DNA of 43,150 bases from Candidatus Coprenecus pullicola (GCA_018711925.1 DVHR01000080.1:1-43150), one strand, 5' to 3'; shown: positions 17,698 through 24,982, counted from the stretch's first letter. Numbers and translations are program-made. The notes: generated from the sequence alone by a model not told the origin.

Positions 17698-17857
17698 TTG
17701 ACACATACCGTCCTTGTGTCCAGCCAGTATTGGCTCCAGAGACGGCTTCTGCATACTGCCCTCTTTTGACTTATGTATGCAGTGCCCCCTCTCCTAACGG
17801 TATTTTGTCGGGCAGCAAACAGTTCTGTTAACCAGCAGATATTCAGGCAACTTGCCC
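17652..17857. repeat. Direct repeat, copy 2 (with 16057-16316)
   Basis: Second copy of the alcohol dehydrogenase 5' end and upstream DNA, with a 54-bp loss removing the operator. It includes an inverted pair, GCATACTGC-type arms around 17750-17780, that also exists in copy 1 and may be a terminator for the minus-strand frame at 17794-18099. Confidence 0.85.
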
Positions 17858-18099
17858 GTAGCCACCCTGCCGTAAGCCACTTCAAATCGGTTACCGCAGA
17901 GTGATGAAATTCCAACATCCTCTATATCAGTAGTATAACACATCTGTTTGCTGCCCGATAATATTTCGTTAATCCAATTTCGGTCTTTGCCCAGACTGAT
18001 ACCCTTAACCTCACAGACCCACAACCGATTAATATTTAGATGCAATACTTCACAACCAGAGTGCTGTTTGCAGAAAATGACTATGCATATGATAGCCAA
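17794..18099 (-). CDS. Unrecognised short open frame, probably decayed
   Basis: A 101-codon frame contains NRLWVCEVKGISLGKDRNWI and ends GKLPEYLLVNRTVCCPTKYR. The last 20 codons also exist, slightly diverged, in repeat copy 1 (16254-16316), ending with the same PTKYR and stop. Conservation of the stop and ending between copies hints at a former real gene end. I do not recognise the family, no ribosome binding site is evident, and the N terminus looks random. It may be the 3' end of a lost gene. Confidence 0.25.
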   Translation of the reverse strand: MAIICIVIFCKQHSGCEVLHLNINRLWVCEVKGISLGKDRNWINEILSGSKQMCYTTDIEDVGISSLCGNRFEVAYGRVATGKLPEYLLVNRTVCCPTKYR

Positions 18100-18113
18100 A
18101 CATTCAACACATA

Positions 18114-18158
18114 AGTTTATACTTTATCCGCAAAAATAGTTGAGATAAAGTACAAACT
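18114..18158. repeat. 15-bp inverted repeat
   Basis: Arms 18114-18128 and 18144-18158 are complementary at 14 of 15 positions around a 15-nt loop (CGCAAAAATAGTTGA). It lies 28 bp after the flavodoxin stop and could act as a terminator for that gene, though no strong T-tract follows, or as a protein-binding palindrome. Confidence 0.65.
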
Positions 18159-18185
18159 CGGATTTATATATAGGAATAAACTTTT

Positions 18186-18800
18186 TTACTTGAGCAGTTT
18201 TATCTTTTCAAGCCACTCCGTGATGCCGTCAGTGTTCCGGTCGATGGCTCCGAAGCCTTTCAGATGCCTGGCGTCGGGCGTGAGTTCCACGATGCGTGCA
18301 AGAGTCTCGTCGCGGTAAGTAGAGGCATAGGTACAGAAGGGTACAACGGTCTTGCCCGCAAAGTCGTAGCTCTCGGCGAATGTATTGATAATCATCGGGG
18401 CAGTCCACCACCAGACGGGGCATCCGATAAAGACGGTGTCGTAGCTGTCCCAGTCCTCCACCCTGTCCCTGATGGCCGGACGGGCGTTCTGCTCTTTCTC
18501 GGCCTTGGCCACCTCGGTGCAGGGAACGTATTCTGAAGGATACGGCTTCTCCGGCTCTATGCGGAAAAGGGTGCCGCCTGTCTGCCGGGCGATGTACTCG
18601 GCTACGTGCCGGGTGTTGCCGCTCCAGCTGAAATAGACCACGAGGATATTGCTCTCCCCGGACAGCGTATCGGAGGGATTCGGATTTTCTGGATTTTCCG
18701 GCTGTCCGTCCGCTCCGTCAGAGCCGTAACCATCTCCCGTACATGATGCAGATGCCGTAACGGCAAAAGCCATCATCAGATAAACAAAATATTTTTTCAT
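18186..18800 (-). CDS. Flavodoxin-fold lipoprotein
   Basis: The start at 18798-18800 is preferred over an upstream start because it gives a lipoprotein signal: MKKYFVYLMM followed by AFAVTASAS and Cys20. A low-complexity Asp/Pro/Asn linker (about 21-48) precedes a flavodoxin domain with the FMN phosphate loop YFSWSGNTRHVAEYI near residue 57, then FIGCPVWWWTAPMIINTF near 130. The product has 204 residues. Membrane-anchored flavodoxins of this type carry electrons for reductases outside the cytoplasm. The gene is monocistronic, with the conserved operator upstream at 18865-18891, so it is probably under the same control as the dehydrogenase. Confidence 0.88.
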   Translation of the reverse strand: MKKYFVYLMMAFAVTASASCTGDGYGSDGADGQPENPENPNPSDTLSGESNILVVYFSWSGNTRHVAEYIARQTGGTLFRIEPEKPYPSEYVPCTEVAKAEKEQNARPAIRDRVEDWDSYDTVFIGCPVWWWTAPMIINTFAESYDFAGKTVVPFCTYASTYRDETLARIVELTPDARHLKGFGAIDRNTDGITEWLEKIKLLK

Positions 18801-18832
18801 CGTTCCAATTTTTATTGATTCATTTCCGATTG

Positions 18833-18891
18833 CAAAATTACAGTGAAGGGTACCGCCCGTCCTTACACGGATTACTGATTGACACACCAAT
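18833..18891 (-). promoter_or_regulatory. Promoter and operator of the flavodoxin gene
   Basis: On the minus strand TAATTTTG (18833-18840) is the -7 box. The 27-bp operator-like block at 18865-18891 matches the alcohol dehydrogenase block at 24 of 27 positions and starts at the same 25-bp offset from the -7 box. Confidence 0.6.
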
Positions 18892-18934
18892 ATCAACGGA
18901 CAGAGACCCGCATCCCGGATTTATTTTGTCATTG

Positions 18935-18990
18935 CAAAGGTATGGCAGCTCAAGAGACACCGTTTTACAAGGATTGCGGTAGGATGTACA
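18935..18990 (-). promoter_or_regulatory. Orphan, decayed copy of the operator-promoter module
   Basis: TACCTTTG on the minus strand (18935-18942) and a diverged operator starting at 18967, again 25 bp away, resemble the dehydrogenase promoter. Surrounding sequence (GGCAGC next to the -7 box) also matches. No gene follows before the flavodoxin promoter, so its gene has been deleted. Confidence 0.5.
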
Positions 18991-19024
18991 CTTATTTCTG
19001 TTTTTTCATTCCTCGGTGAAGAGT

Positions 19025-19055
19025 TTGGCGGGCCCGGAATTAGACTGTACTTTTG
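19025..19055 (+). promoter_or_regulatory. Promoter of the truncated RhuM gene
   Basis: TTG at 19025-19027 and TACTTTTG at 19048-19055, 20 bp apart, form an excellent Bacteroidetes promoter. Transcription would begin just before the hairpin at 19063-19098. Confidence 0.75.
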
Positions 19056-19062
19056 CAGGACA

Positions 19063-19110
19063 AGTCCCCAAGCCTCTCGACGATGCTCATCGGGGACTGT
19101 TTTATTTTTA
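19063..19110 (+). terminator. Terminator-like hairpin in the RhuM leader
   Basis: AGTCCCC (19063-19069) pairs with GGGGACT (19092-19098) and is followed by GTTTTATTTTTA, the layout of an intrinsic terminator. An inner GATG/CATC pair adds stability. It lies between the promoter and the ATG at 19117, so it could attenuate expression or end a short RNA. Confidence 0.6.
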
Positions 19111-19116
19111 TACACT

Positions 19117-19521
19117 ATGGAGAATCAAGGAGAAATCGTACTGTATCAGCCGGATGGAGAAATCAGGTTGGAAGTCAGACTGGAAAATGAAACAGTGTGG
19201 CTGTCAATTGAAGAGATGTCGCAATTGTTTGGCAGGGACATCAGTGTAATAGGAAAACATATCCGTAATGTATTCAAGGAAGGTGAACTCCTCAAAGAAT
19301 CAGTGTGGGCAAAATTTGCCTACACTGATTCCGATGGCAAAACCTATCAAGTGGACTATTACAATCTTGATGTCATCATATCTGTGGGTTACAGGGTAAA
19401 AAGTCACAGAGGCACACAGTTCCGCCAATGGGCAAACAAGGTGCTGAAAGACCTCGGCAAGAAGATGTTCGCCTTCTCCAGACTGGAGATACCGGCTGAG
19501 AGCATCATCGGTTTGCTGTAG
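19117..19521 (+). pseudogene. Truncated RhuM-family gene
   Basis: Residues 1-110 match the N-terminal domain of RhuM/VirRhuM proteins: IEEMSQLFGRDISVIGKHIR and the hallmark YNLDVIISVGYRVKSHRGTQ followed by FRQWANKVLKD. Full-length members have about 330 residues. Here, after VLKD, 24 unrelated residues (GKKMFAFSRLEIPAESIIGLL) lead to a stop, showing a fusion to other coding sequence by deletion. RhuM-like genes are frequent near restriction and mobile loci in this group; function is unknown. The N-terminal DNA-binding-type domain might still fold, but the product is probably not functional. Confidence 0.75.
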
Positions 19522-19549
19522 GACATTACGACTGGGACACCCCGGCACT

Positions 19550-19591
19550 GCAGATAAATTTGCTCTGCTCCCGGCTTCTGCGTATCTTCGC
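19550..19591. repeat. Single unit of the AAATTTGCTCTGC dispersed repeat
   Basis: This 42-bp stretch (AGATAAATTTGCTCTGCTCC then CGGCTTCTGCGTATCTTCGC) is nearly the same as the core of the 74-bp tandem repeat before prfB (38956-39147). It directly precedes the AraC gene and could be part of its leader. Confidence 0.65.
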
Positions 19592-19609
19592 TGAGAAAAA
19601 AAGCGGGCT

Positions 19610-20416
19610 ATGGCAGACAAGGAAAATATTATCATAAAGGACACCCTTGACGGACTGGGAACGGATGCCTACAGCGACTATCTGGCCCACGCCCTTTGTC
19701 TGGCCGGCTCATGCAGACTGAAATACAATGGCGAGGAACGCGAGCTGCAGGCGGGTGACCTGATGATTGTCCGCAAAGGCAAGTTGGTGGAGCGCATCCG
19801 TCCGGCAGACGATTTCCGGGTGAAGGTGATATACGTCACCTCCGAATTCATCGTGCTCTCCACACCGCTCAGCAACTACGGCATGAAAGGCCAGCTGGCC
19901 CTGTTCCTCAATCCCATCATGAAACTGGACGCCGGACAGCAGGAACTGTGCCGCCGGGACTTCGAGATGGTGGAAGCGCGGCTGGCGCAGACCGGCCACC
20001 ATTTCCGCAAGGACCTGCTGATAGCCTCCATACAGATGCTGATAATTGATTTCTTCGACTTCCATTCCCATCTGTATGGAGTAGACAACATCCCGCTGCA
20101 AAGCGCCGCCATCATGAGCCGCTTCCTCAACATGCTGGAGAACGGGACATACCGCAGACACCGCGAAGTGAACTGGTATGCCGACAAGCTGTGCGTGACT
20201 CCCAAATACCTGTCAGAAATCTCCCGCAAGATAAGCGGTTACGCCGCCAACTACTGGATACACCGCTACACCGTCCTCGACATCTCCCGCCTGCTCCGCG
20301 ACAAGTCCCTGACTTTCGTTAGCATTTCCGACATGTTCGACTTCTCGTCACCCGCCTATTTCAGCCGTTATGTGCAGCAGCATTTAGGGGTAAGCCCGAC
20401 TGAGTACCGGGGCTGA
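19610..20416 (+). CDS. AraC-family transcriptional regulator
   Basis: The 268-residue product has a cupin-like N-terminal sensing region (HALCLAGSCRLKYNGEEREL, AGDLMIVRKGKL) and two C-terminal helix-turn-helix motifs. The first spans WYADKLCVTPKYLSEISRKI, the second ISDMFDFSSPAYFSRYVQQH, ending LGVSPTEYRG, the standard AraC finish. It is complete. Neighbours are redox genes, and a repeated operator lies ahead of the flavodoxin and dehydrogenase genes, so it is a candidate activator of that set in response to an electrophile or quinone. The inducer is unknown. It precedes the zinc-ribbon gene by 48 bp. Confidence 0.9.
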   Translation: MADKENIIIKDTLDGLGTDAYSDYLAHALCLAGSCRLKYNGEERELQAGDLMIVRKGKLVERIRPADDFRVKVIYVTSEFIVLSTPLSNYGMKGQLALFLNPIMKLDAGQQELCRRDFEMVEARLAQTGHHFRKDLLIASIQMLIIDFFDFHSHLYGVDNIPLQSAAIMSRFLNMLENGTYRRHREVNWYADKLCVTPKYLSEISRKISGYAANYWIHRYTVLDISRLLRDKSLTFVSISDMFDFSSPAYFSRYVQQHLGVSPTEYRG

Positions 20417-20464
20417 GGATCGTTTTATCTATAAAGGAACTGACAAGCATCAAACAGGATACAT

Positions 20465-21172
20465 ATGGAACAACAGTTTTGTCAAAGTTGCGGCATGCCC
20501 CTGAACGATGAGAACAGAGGGCTCAATGCCGATGGAAGCCGCAGCGAGGATTATTGCATGTACTGTTACAAGAACGGCGCGTTTACCCAGGATTTCACGA
20601 TGGGGCAAATGATAGAGTTCTGCCTGCAATTCTTAGATCAATGGAATACACAGGCCGGATGCAACCTGACTCCTATACAGGCCAAGGAACAGATGTTCCG
20701 GTACTTTCCGCGTCTGAAACGGTGGAAAGAAAAAGATGAACGGACACTGACGGAAAAAGCGACTCATTTGCTTGCCCAATGCGAAAACGTGACGGTCGCT
20801 TCCATTGATGCCAGCGGTTATCCCCGGCCTGTGCAGATGTCCAGGATTGGAGCAAAGGGGTTTCATGAGGTATGGATGGCGACAAATGCCGACTCCGTAA
20901 AGGTCAATGATTTCAAGGCGAACAATAAGGCAGGGCTTTGCTATGACCATTACGGAGACGGAGTCGCTCTACGCGGAACGGTAGAGGTTGTCACGGACGA
21001 TGCCATCCGCAAGGAAATGTGGCAGGACTGGTTCGTTCATCATTTCCCCGGCGGACCGGGTGACCCGAATTATGTGCTTCTTCACTTCGTCGGCAAGGAA
21101 GCCACCTTCTGGATTAACGGCGAATTTTCTCACTCCAACATCCCATTGGAACAAGAATCCGTGGATATGTGA
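20465..21172 (+). CDS. Zinc-ribbon plus pyridoxamine-oxidase-like flavin-binding protein
   Basis: The 235-residue product has an N-terminal putative zinc ribbon (CQSCGMPL at 6-13 and CMYCYKNG at about 32-39, four Cys), then a helical linker (KEQMFRYFPRLKRWKEKD). A split-barrel PNPOx-like domain follows from about residue 95 (VTVASIDASGYPRPVQM, VWMATNADSVKVNDFKANNK, GVALRGTVEVVTDD). Such split-barrel proteins bind FMN or F420-like cofactors and act as reductases. It probably belongs to the redox set regulated by the upstream AraC protein. No break is seen. Substrate unknown. Confidence 0.82.
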   Translation: MEQQFCQSCGMPLNDENRGLNADGSRSEDYCMYCYKNGAFTQDFTMGQMIEFCLQFLDQWNTQAGCNLTPIQAKEQMFRYFPRLKRWKEKDERTLTEKATHLLAQCENVTVASIDASGYPRPVQMSRIGAKGFHEVWMATNADSVKVNDFKANNKAGLCYDHYGDGVALRGTVEVVTDDAIRKEMWQDWFVHHFPGGPGDPNYVLLHFVGKEATFWINGEFSHSNIPLEQESVDM

Positions 21173-21177
21173 AGCGT

Positions 21178-21394
21178 GTCCGAGCCTTGCAACTAACCGC
21201 AAAAATGTAGCCATCCGCATCAGCGACGTGATGAACGGCCCGGCTTTCGGCGACTGGGCGGGTGATTTTCCCCGTGGACGAAGGTTTCTGGAGCGGAGAA
21301 ACGCTGGAACAGTTACGTCAGTCCATTCGCAGAAATCCGTAGACGGGGTAATCATATCCGTCTTCCGGGTATCCGCCGTCATAGTCAGATTTGC
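21178..21394 (+). other. Likely decayed coding sequence
   Basis: Between the zinc-ribbon and DUF362 genes, short frames read NVAIRISDVMNGPAFGDWA and, in another frame, VIFPVDEGFWSGETLEQLRQ followed by SIRRNP and a stop. They look protein-like but break into different frames and match nothing I can name. A -7-like TATTTTTG at 21395-21402 lies at the end, ahead of the DUF362 gene. Confidence 0.3.
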
Positions 21395-21427
21395 TATTTT
21401 TGCATCCGGAACAAATAATATAAAATC

Positions 21428-22489
21428 ATGAAACGCACAGCAATTATAGTAATGACATGTCTGTTTGCCTTTGGGACAACAGCTGTCGCGCAACCGAATC
21501 CCGTACCGGGGAAAGACGGGAACAAATATGTGCCTTATGAGGAGCGCACAGGCAACGAATCCATCGTATATTTCACACGCAATCTGAGTCCGGAGGGCCT
21601 TATCAAGGCATACGAGCAGGTTTGCGGGAACATCGAAGGGAATGTCGGGGTGAAGCTGCACACCGGAGAGCAGAACGGACCGAACATCATTCCGAGCGAA
21701 TGGGTGAAAGCCCTGCTTCAGAAAGACCTGCCGGAAGCCAGTATTGTGGAAACCAACACCTACTATACAGGCGACCGCTACACGACGGAGCAGCACCGCA
21801 AGACTTTGGAAGTGAACGGATGGACATTCTGCCCCGTGGACATCATGGACGAGGAGGACACTTTGACCTTGCCTGTCCATGGCGGAAAATGGTTTGAGAG
21901 AATGTCTATGGGCAGCCACATAACCGACTACAACTCACTTGTCGTACTGACCCATTTCAAGGGGCATACCCAGGGCGGTTTCGGAGGCAGCAACAAGAAC
22001 ATCGGCATCGGCTGCGCTGACGGCCGCATCGGCAAGGCCTGGATACACACCACGCCGGAACAGGACAACCAGTGGGACATCGCCAAGGAAGAATTTATGG
22101 AGCGCATGACCGAATCCACGAAAGCAGTCATGGACTATTTCGGCAAACACATTACATACGTGAACGTCATGCGCAACATGTCGGTATCGTGCGACTGTGA
22201 AGGTGTGAACGCCGCCCCTGTCGTGACACCCAATGTCGGCATCCTGTCATCCACCGACATCCTTGCCCTCGACCAGGCATGCGTGGATCTGATATACGCC
22301 ATGACCGAAGCAGAGCATCACGATCTGGTGGAACGTATCGAGACCCGCCACGGCCTGCGCCAGCTCTCCTACATGAAAGAGTTGGGCATGGGCAACAACC
22401 GCTACATCCTCATAGACCTGGACAACGGAGGCAAACGCATCACCGCTGCCGAAGCCGTGAAGGGTCTCAAGCCATTTGTCCAGGAATAA
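21428..22489 (+). CDS. Secreted DUF362-family protein
   Basis: The 353-residue product begins with a Sec signal (MKRTAIIVMTCLFAFGTTAVAQ). The DUF362 domain is complete, with IVYFTRNLSPEGLIKAYEQV, VGVKLHTGEQNGPNII, LVVLTHFKGHTQGGFGGSNK then NIGIGCADGRIGKA, and ILALDQACVDLIYAM near the end. DUF362 proteins are sometimes fused to ferredoxin domains and are thought to act in redox or iron-sulfur chemistry; no cluster-binding CxxCxxC is present here, only CDCEG near residue 258. It is 255 bp downstream of the zinc-ribbon gene and likely periplasmic. Confidence 0.88.
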   Translation: MKRTAIIVMTCLFAFGTTAVAQPNPVPGKDGNKYVPYEERTGNESIVYFTRNLSPEGLIKAYEQVCGNIEGNVGVKLHTGEQNGPNIIPSEWVKALLQKDLPEASIVETNTYYTGDRYTTEQHRKTLEVNGWTFCPVDIMDEEDTLTLPVHGGKWFERMSMGSHITDYNSLVVLTHFKGHTQGGFGGSNKNIGIGCADGRIGKAWIHTTPEQDNQWDIAKEEFMERMTESTKAVMDYFGKHITYVNVMRNMSVSCDCEGVNAAPVVTPNVGILSSTDILALDQACVDLIYAMTEAEHHDLVERIETRHGLRQLSYMKELGMGNNRYILIDLDNGGKRITAAEAVKGLKPFVQE

Positions 22490-22698
22490 CCGGTTACATG
22501 AAGCTGTTTTTCAACTATCCGGATACAATCACACGCGCGATGGTGACGCGCGCCATGGTGATAAAATTGAGTACTCTTCCAAGAAGTGAATAGAATGACA
22601 GACTGCTGATGAAAGGCGCTACCGTCCAAAGGGCGAAACAGGAAACAGGGAGCAACGTCCAACAGGCAGCAGGGAACAACTTCCAACAGCTCTCAGAT

Positions 22699-22872
22699 GT
22701 CCAGCAAGTCATGTTTCGGGAAACGCCTGATAATCAAGATACTCAAAAAGCGCCATCTGCTGGACCACGGGTAAAATGCCTGTTTTCCGGCAAAAAGCAG
22801 GGGGTCCAGCAAATAGCGCAAAACGTAAACCTTTGATAATGCGGACAATACATCCGTGAGACAATGCTGGAC
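22699..22872 (+). repeat. Four-box GTCCAGCA element, copy 1
   Basis: GTCCAGCA occurs at 22699-22706 and 22804-22811, and its complement TGCTGGAC at 22758-22765 and 22865-22872, so boxes alternate in orientation. Between boxes the sequence (for example CATCTGCTGGACC, GGTAAAATG, GGGGTCCAGCAAAT) also matches the element at 27893-28054 read on the other strand. No convincing protein is encoded. Two nested hairpins could form. Confidence 0.7.
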
Positions 22873-22983
22873 CCGTTCGGGAGTCCACGGTCAGTACCCT
22901 TCCGAATTACATTTTCCGATGTCCGACCTGCCTGCTTGTCCCGCACCTTCTCCCGAAATGGCGAACTGCACACTTGCTTTCCG

Positions 22984-23245
22984 CAACGGCACCGAATCGC
23001 GGAAAATGCTGCCGTTGTGGAAAAGGGTATGCCGGCAATGCGGCTCCAGAACGCCCTACGGGTCGGGGGCATAAAAGCGTACCTTCAGCAACGGCACCGA
23101 ATCGCGGAAAATGCTGCCGTTGTGGAAAGGGGTATGCCGGCAATGCAGCTCCAGAACGCCCTACAGGCCGGGGGCATAAAAGCGTACCTTCCACAACGGC
23201 ACTGAATTGCGGGAAACACTGCCATTGTGGAAGAGAGATGCTATC
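22984..23245. repeat. Tandem repeat of 105 bp, 2.5 copies, each with a hairpin
   Basis: Copies start at about 22986, 23091 and 23196 with an exact 105-bp period. Each contains a hairpin: arms CAACGGCA and TGCCGTTG enclosing CCGAATCGCGGAAAATGC. The third unit has a changed loop and CCACAACGGCA/TGCCATTGTGG arms. Because 105 is a multiple of three, frames stay open across copies, but repeated peptides are by-products. It lies between the DUF362 gene and the FMN reductase. Confidence 0.9.
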
Positions 23246-23264
23246 CCTCTGAGAGGGGCACGAC

Positions 23265-23891
23265 TTATTTGTCTTGAATAAAATGGGTCCGCATCCTCGG
23301 CTCGTATTCCGGCTTAGTGATGCCGTTCTGCCGTCCGCTTTTGATGCATTTCAGCAGCCAGGCCATGTTCTGGCCCAGGGTTCGCATGGTCTGCAGCCCC
23401 TCCTTGTCCTTGCGCACGTCATCGGGCGTGAAGCCGTGCACCGAGTTCCAGTACTGCGATGCCACGACGGGCATGTTCGAAATGGTGAAATACTGGTTCA
23501 GCTGCTCGAAGGTTGCGGATGCCCCTCCCCGGCGGCAGGACACGACCGAAGCGCCGAGCTTTCCGGCCATACGCCCTTCAGTAGCATAGAACAGACGGTT
23601 CAAGAACGATATGAGCTGGCCCGTGGGCGCACTGTAATAGACGGGTGAGCCGATGACGATGCCGTCGAACTCGTCCAGCCGCTTCTGTATTTCCTGCACC
23701 ATATCGTCGCGGAAGCAGTGCCCCGTCTTCATGCAGGCCCCGCAGGCTATGCAGCCGGCTATAGGTTTCTTGCCCAGATACAGCAGTTCCGTCTCTATGC
23801 CGTTTGCCTGCAGGGTGGTCTCCACTTCATGCAGGGCCGTATAGGTACAGCCCGACTGATTCGGGCTGCCGTTGATCAACAATACTTTCAT
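23265..23891 (-). CDS. Flavodoxin-family FMN reductase
   Basis: The ATG at 23889-23891 is used; a TTG further up exists but would be weaker. The 208-residue product starts MKVLLINGSPNQSGCTYTAL, the NADPH-dependent FMN reductase loop, followed by IAGCIACGACMKTGHCFRDD (four Cys), FDGIVIGSPVYYSAPTGQLI and SFLNRLFYA. The C terminus LKCIKSGRQNGITKPEYEPR is typical of Bacteroidales members. The Cys-rich segment resembles iron-sulfur flavoproteins but lacks their full cluster spacing. It reduces flavins, quinones or azo/nitro compounds. It follows the second reductase by about 11 bp and is cotranscribed. Confidence 0.88.
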   Translation of the reverse strand: MKVLLINGSPNQSGCTYTALHEVETTLQANGIETELLYLGKKPIAGCIACGACMKTGHCFRDDMVQEIQKRLDEFDGIVIGSPVYYSAPTGQLISFLNRLFYATEGRMAGKLGASVVSCRRGGASATFEQLNQYFTISNMPVVASQYWNSVHGFTPDDVRKDKEGLQTMRTLGQNMAWLLKCIKSGRQNGITKPEYEPRMRTHFIQDK

Positions 23892-23902
23892 TCGCAGACT
23901 TT

Positions 23903-24457
23903 TCAAAGGTTTTTACCTAATTCAAATGCCTTGGCCAATGCCGGATGGCCCACAATGTCACCCACACGCATCACCCCTCCTGCATATACCTCACCCAGGT
24001 TGTCCCAGCCGAGATGATTGAGAAGACTATGGTAGTAATGCTCCACAGGCTCGAAGTTTTCCGGCGTGTCGCCTTCTGCCGCCATGAGCAATACGCACCG
24101 CTGTTTGGGCGTGTTGTAACCGGGATCTTTCTCCGTCACAGCGAACAGGCGGTCGAAAGCGGTCTTGAGCTGCGCGGTGATGCTCCAATAATACATCGGT
24201 GATGCGAGGACCAGCACATCTGCCGTCTCATAATGAGGATATATCTCCGCCATGCCGTCTTTCTGCACGCAGGGGGACTGCGGGTCTTTCCCGCCGCCCA
24301 GACATCCCAGACAAGGGTGGATGTCCATCTTCTGAAGGTCGAAACGTACTACTTCGTGCCCTGCCTGCTTCGCGCCATTCACAAATGCTTCTATAAGTCC
24401 CGCCGTATTGCCTTTGGGCCTGGGGCTGCCGTTCAATATGACAATTTTCTTTCCCAT
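23903..24457 (-). CDS. Flavodoxin-family FMN reductase
   Basis: The 184-residue product starts MGKKIVILNGSPRPKGNTAG, a perfect FMN phosphate-binding loop, and has CLGCLGGGKDPQSPCVQKDG (Cys-rich) and LVLASPMYYWSITAQLKTAF. The C-terminal half (HYYHSLLNHLGWDNLGEVYA) is complete. It is paralogous to the downstream gene and shares its operon. NTF2-like protein is 5 bp upstream. Likely a cytoplasmic NAD(P)H-dependent reductase of quinones or aromatic xenobiotics. Confidence 0.88.
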   Translation of the reverse strand: MGKKIVILNGSPRPKGNTAGLIEAFVNGAKQAGHEVVRFDLQKMDIHPCLGCLGGGKDPQSPCVQKDGMAEIYPHYETADVLVLASPMYYWSITAQLKTAFDRLFAVTEKDPGYNTPKQRCVLLMAAEGDTPENFEPVEHYYHSLLNHLGWDNLGEVYAGGVMRVGDIVGHPALAKAFELGKNL

Positions 24458-24462
24458 TGTTC

Positions 24463-24849
24463 CTAGTATTTTTTAATTGTGTCCGAATTCTGGTTGTAAG
24501 CCTTCGCCACGCACCTCCACCGGCCGTCCATCTTCATCAGCAGCAGATAGTCGGTGAAGTCGATGCGGCCTCCCCATTTTTCCTCCAATACGCGGACTAC
24601 GGCGAGGGTCTCCTCCACGTCCACCACGTCGATGCGGGCCTTGAAATCATCTCCCGCACCGACTGTATCCACATTGCGGTAGAACTGTTCGATGCTGCCG
24701 TGCTCCAGTTTCCCGTCCAGATAGCCGAACAGGACGGCCTCATCGGTGAACAGTTCGCGGGCATACTTGCTGTTGCCCTCAGCCACGCTTTTCACAAACT
24801 TCATGGCAGCCTCTTCCACTGCCTTGTACTCTTCGATATTTGCTCTCAT
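24463..24849 (-). CDS. NTF2-like / putative lumazine-binding protein
   Basis: The 128-residue product has the cone-shaped NTF2/SnoaL-like fold signature: a helical start EEAAMKFVKSVAEGNSKYA, LFTDEAVLFGYLDGKLEHGS in the middle, and beta strands LAVVRVLEEKW and DFTDYLLLMKMDGRWRCVAK at the end. In Bacteroidales such small proteins commonly sit beside reductases regulated by HxlR or AraC proteins. Its biochemical role is unknown; a small-molecule pocket is likely. It leads the three-gene minus-strand operon and has a strong promoter shared in divergent orientation with the HxlR gene. Confidence 0.8.
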   Translation of the reverse strand: MRANIEEYKAVEEAAMKFVKSVAEGNSKYARELFTDEAVLFGYLDGKLEHGSIEQFYRNVDTVGAGDDFKARIDVVDVEETLAVVRVLEEKWGGRIDFTDYLLLMKMDGRWRCVAKAYNQNSDTIKKY

Positions 24850-24878
24850 GATACTGACGCTTTATTGGTTTGACTCTG

Positions 24879-24909
24879 CAAAAGTAGGCGATTCCCCCAG
24901 CCGGAGCAA
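24879..24909 (-). promoter_or_regulatory. Promoter of the NTF2-like/reductase operon
   Basis: On the minus strand TTG (24907-24909) and TACTTTTG (24879-24886) are 20 bp apart, a very good match. The -33 end touches the inverted repeat at 24911. Confidence 0.75.
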
Positions 24910-24910
24910 G

Positions 24911-24949
24911 TACCGAAAATTTATTCATATACTGAACAATTTTTCGGTA
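24911..24949. promoter_or_regulatory. Inverted-repeat operator, probably for the HxlR regulator
   Basis: TACCGAAAA (24911-24919) and TTTTCGGTA (24941-24949) are perfect complements with a 21-bp spacer. The palindrome lies between the two divergent promoters, next to the -33 TTG of the reductase operon, where a dimer could repress both directions. HxlR proteins bind such palindromes as dimers. Confidence 0.65.
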
Positions 24950-24974
24950 TACCGCCATACACGCATATTATCAT

Positions 24975-24982
24975 TACATTTG
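24975..24982 (+). promoter_or_regulatory. -7 box of the HxlR gene
   Basis: TACATTTG at 24975-24982 fits TAnnTTTG and lies 29 bp before the HxlR start, on the right of the palindrome. No TTG is present at the -33 position. Confidence 0.5.

Noticed and set aside
22609..22836. 75-codon plus-strand frame after the DUF362 gene
   Set aside because: It runs through the four-box repeat element, is rich in Gln/Val from the repeat words and has no family match.
22907..23252. Open frames on both strands encoding repeated peptides such as GRSGAALPAYPFPQRQHFPRFG
   Set aside because: They result from the 105-bp tandem repeat, whose length is a multiple of three. Hairpin arms dominate the sequence and several frames are open at once, so coding is unlikely.
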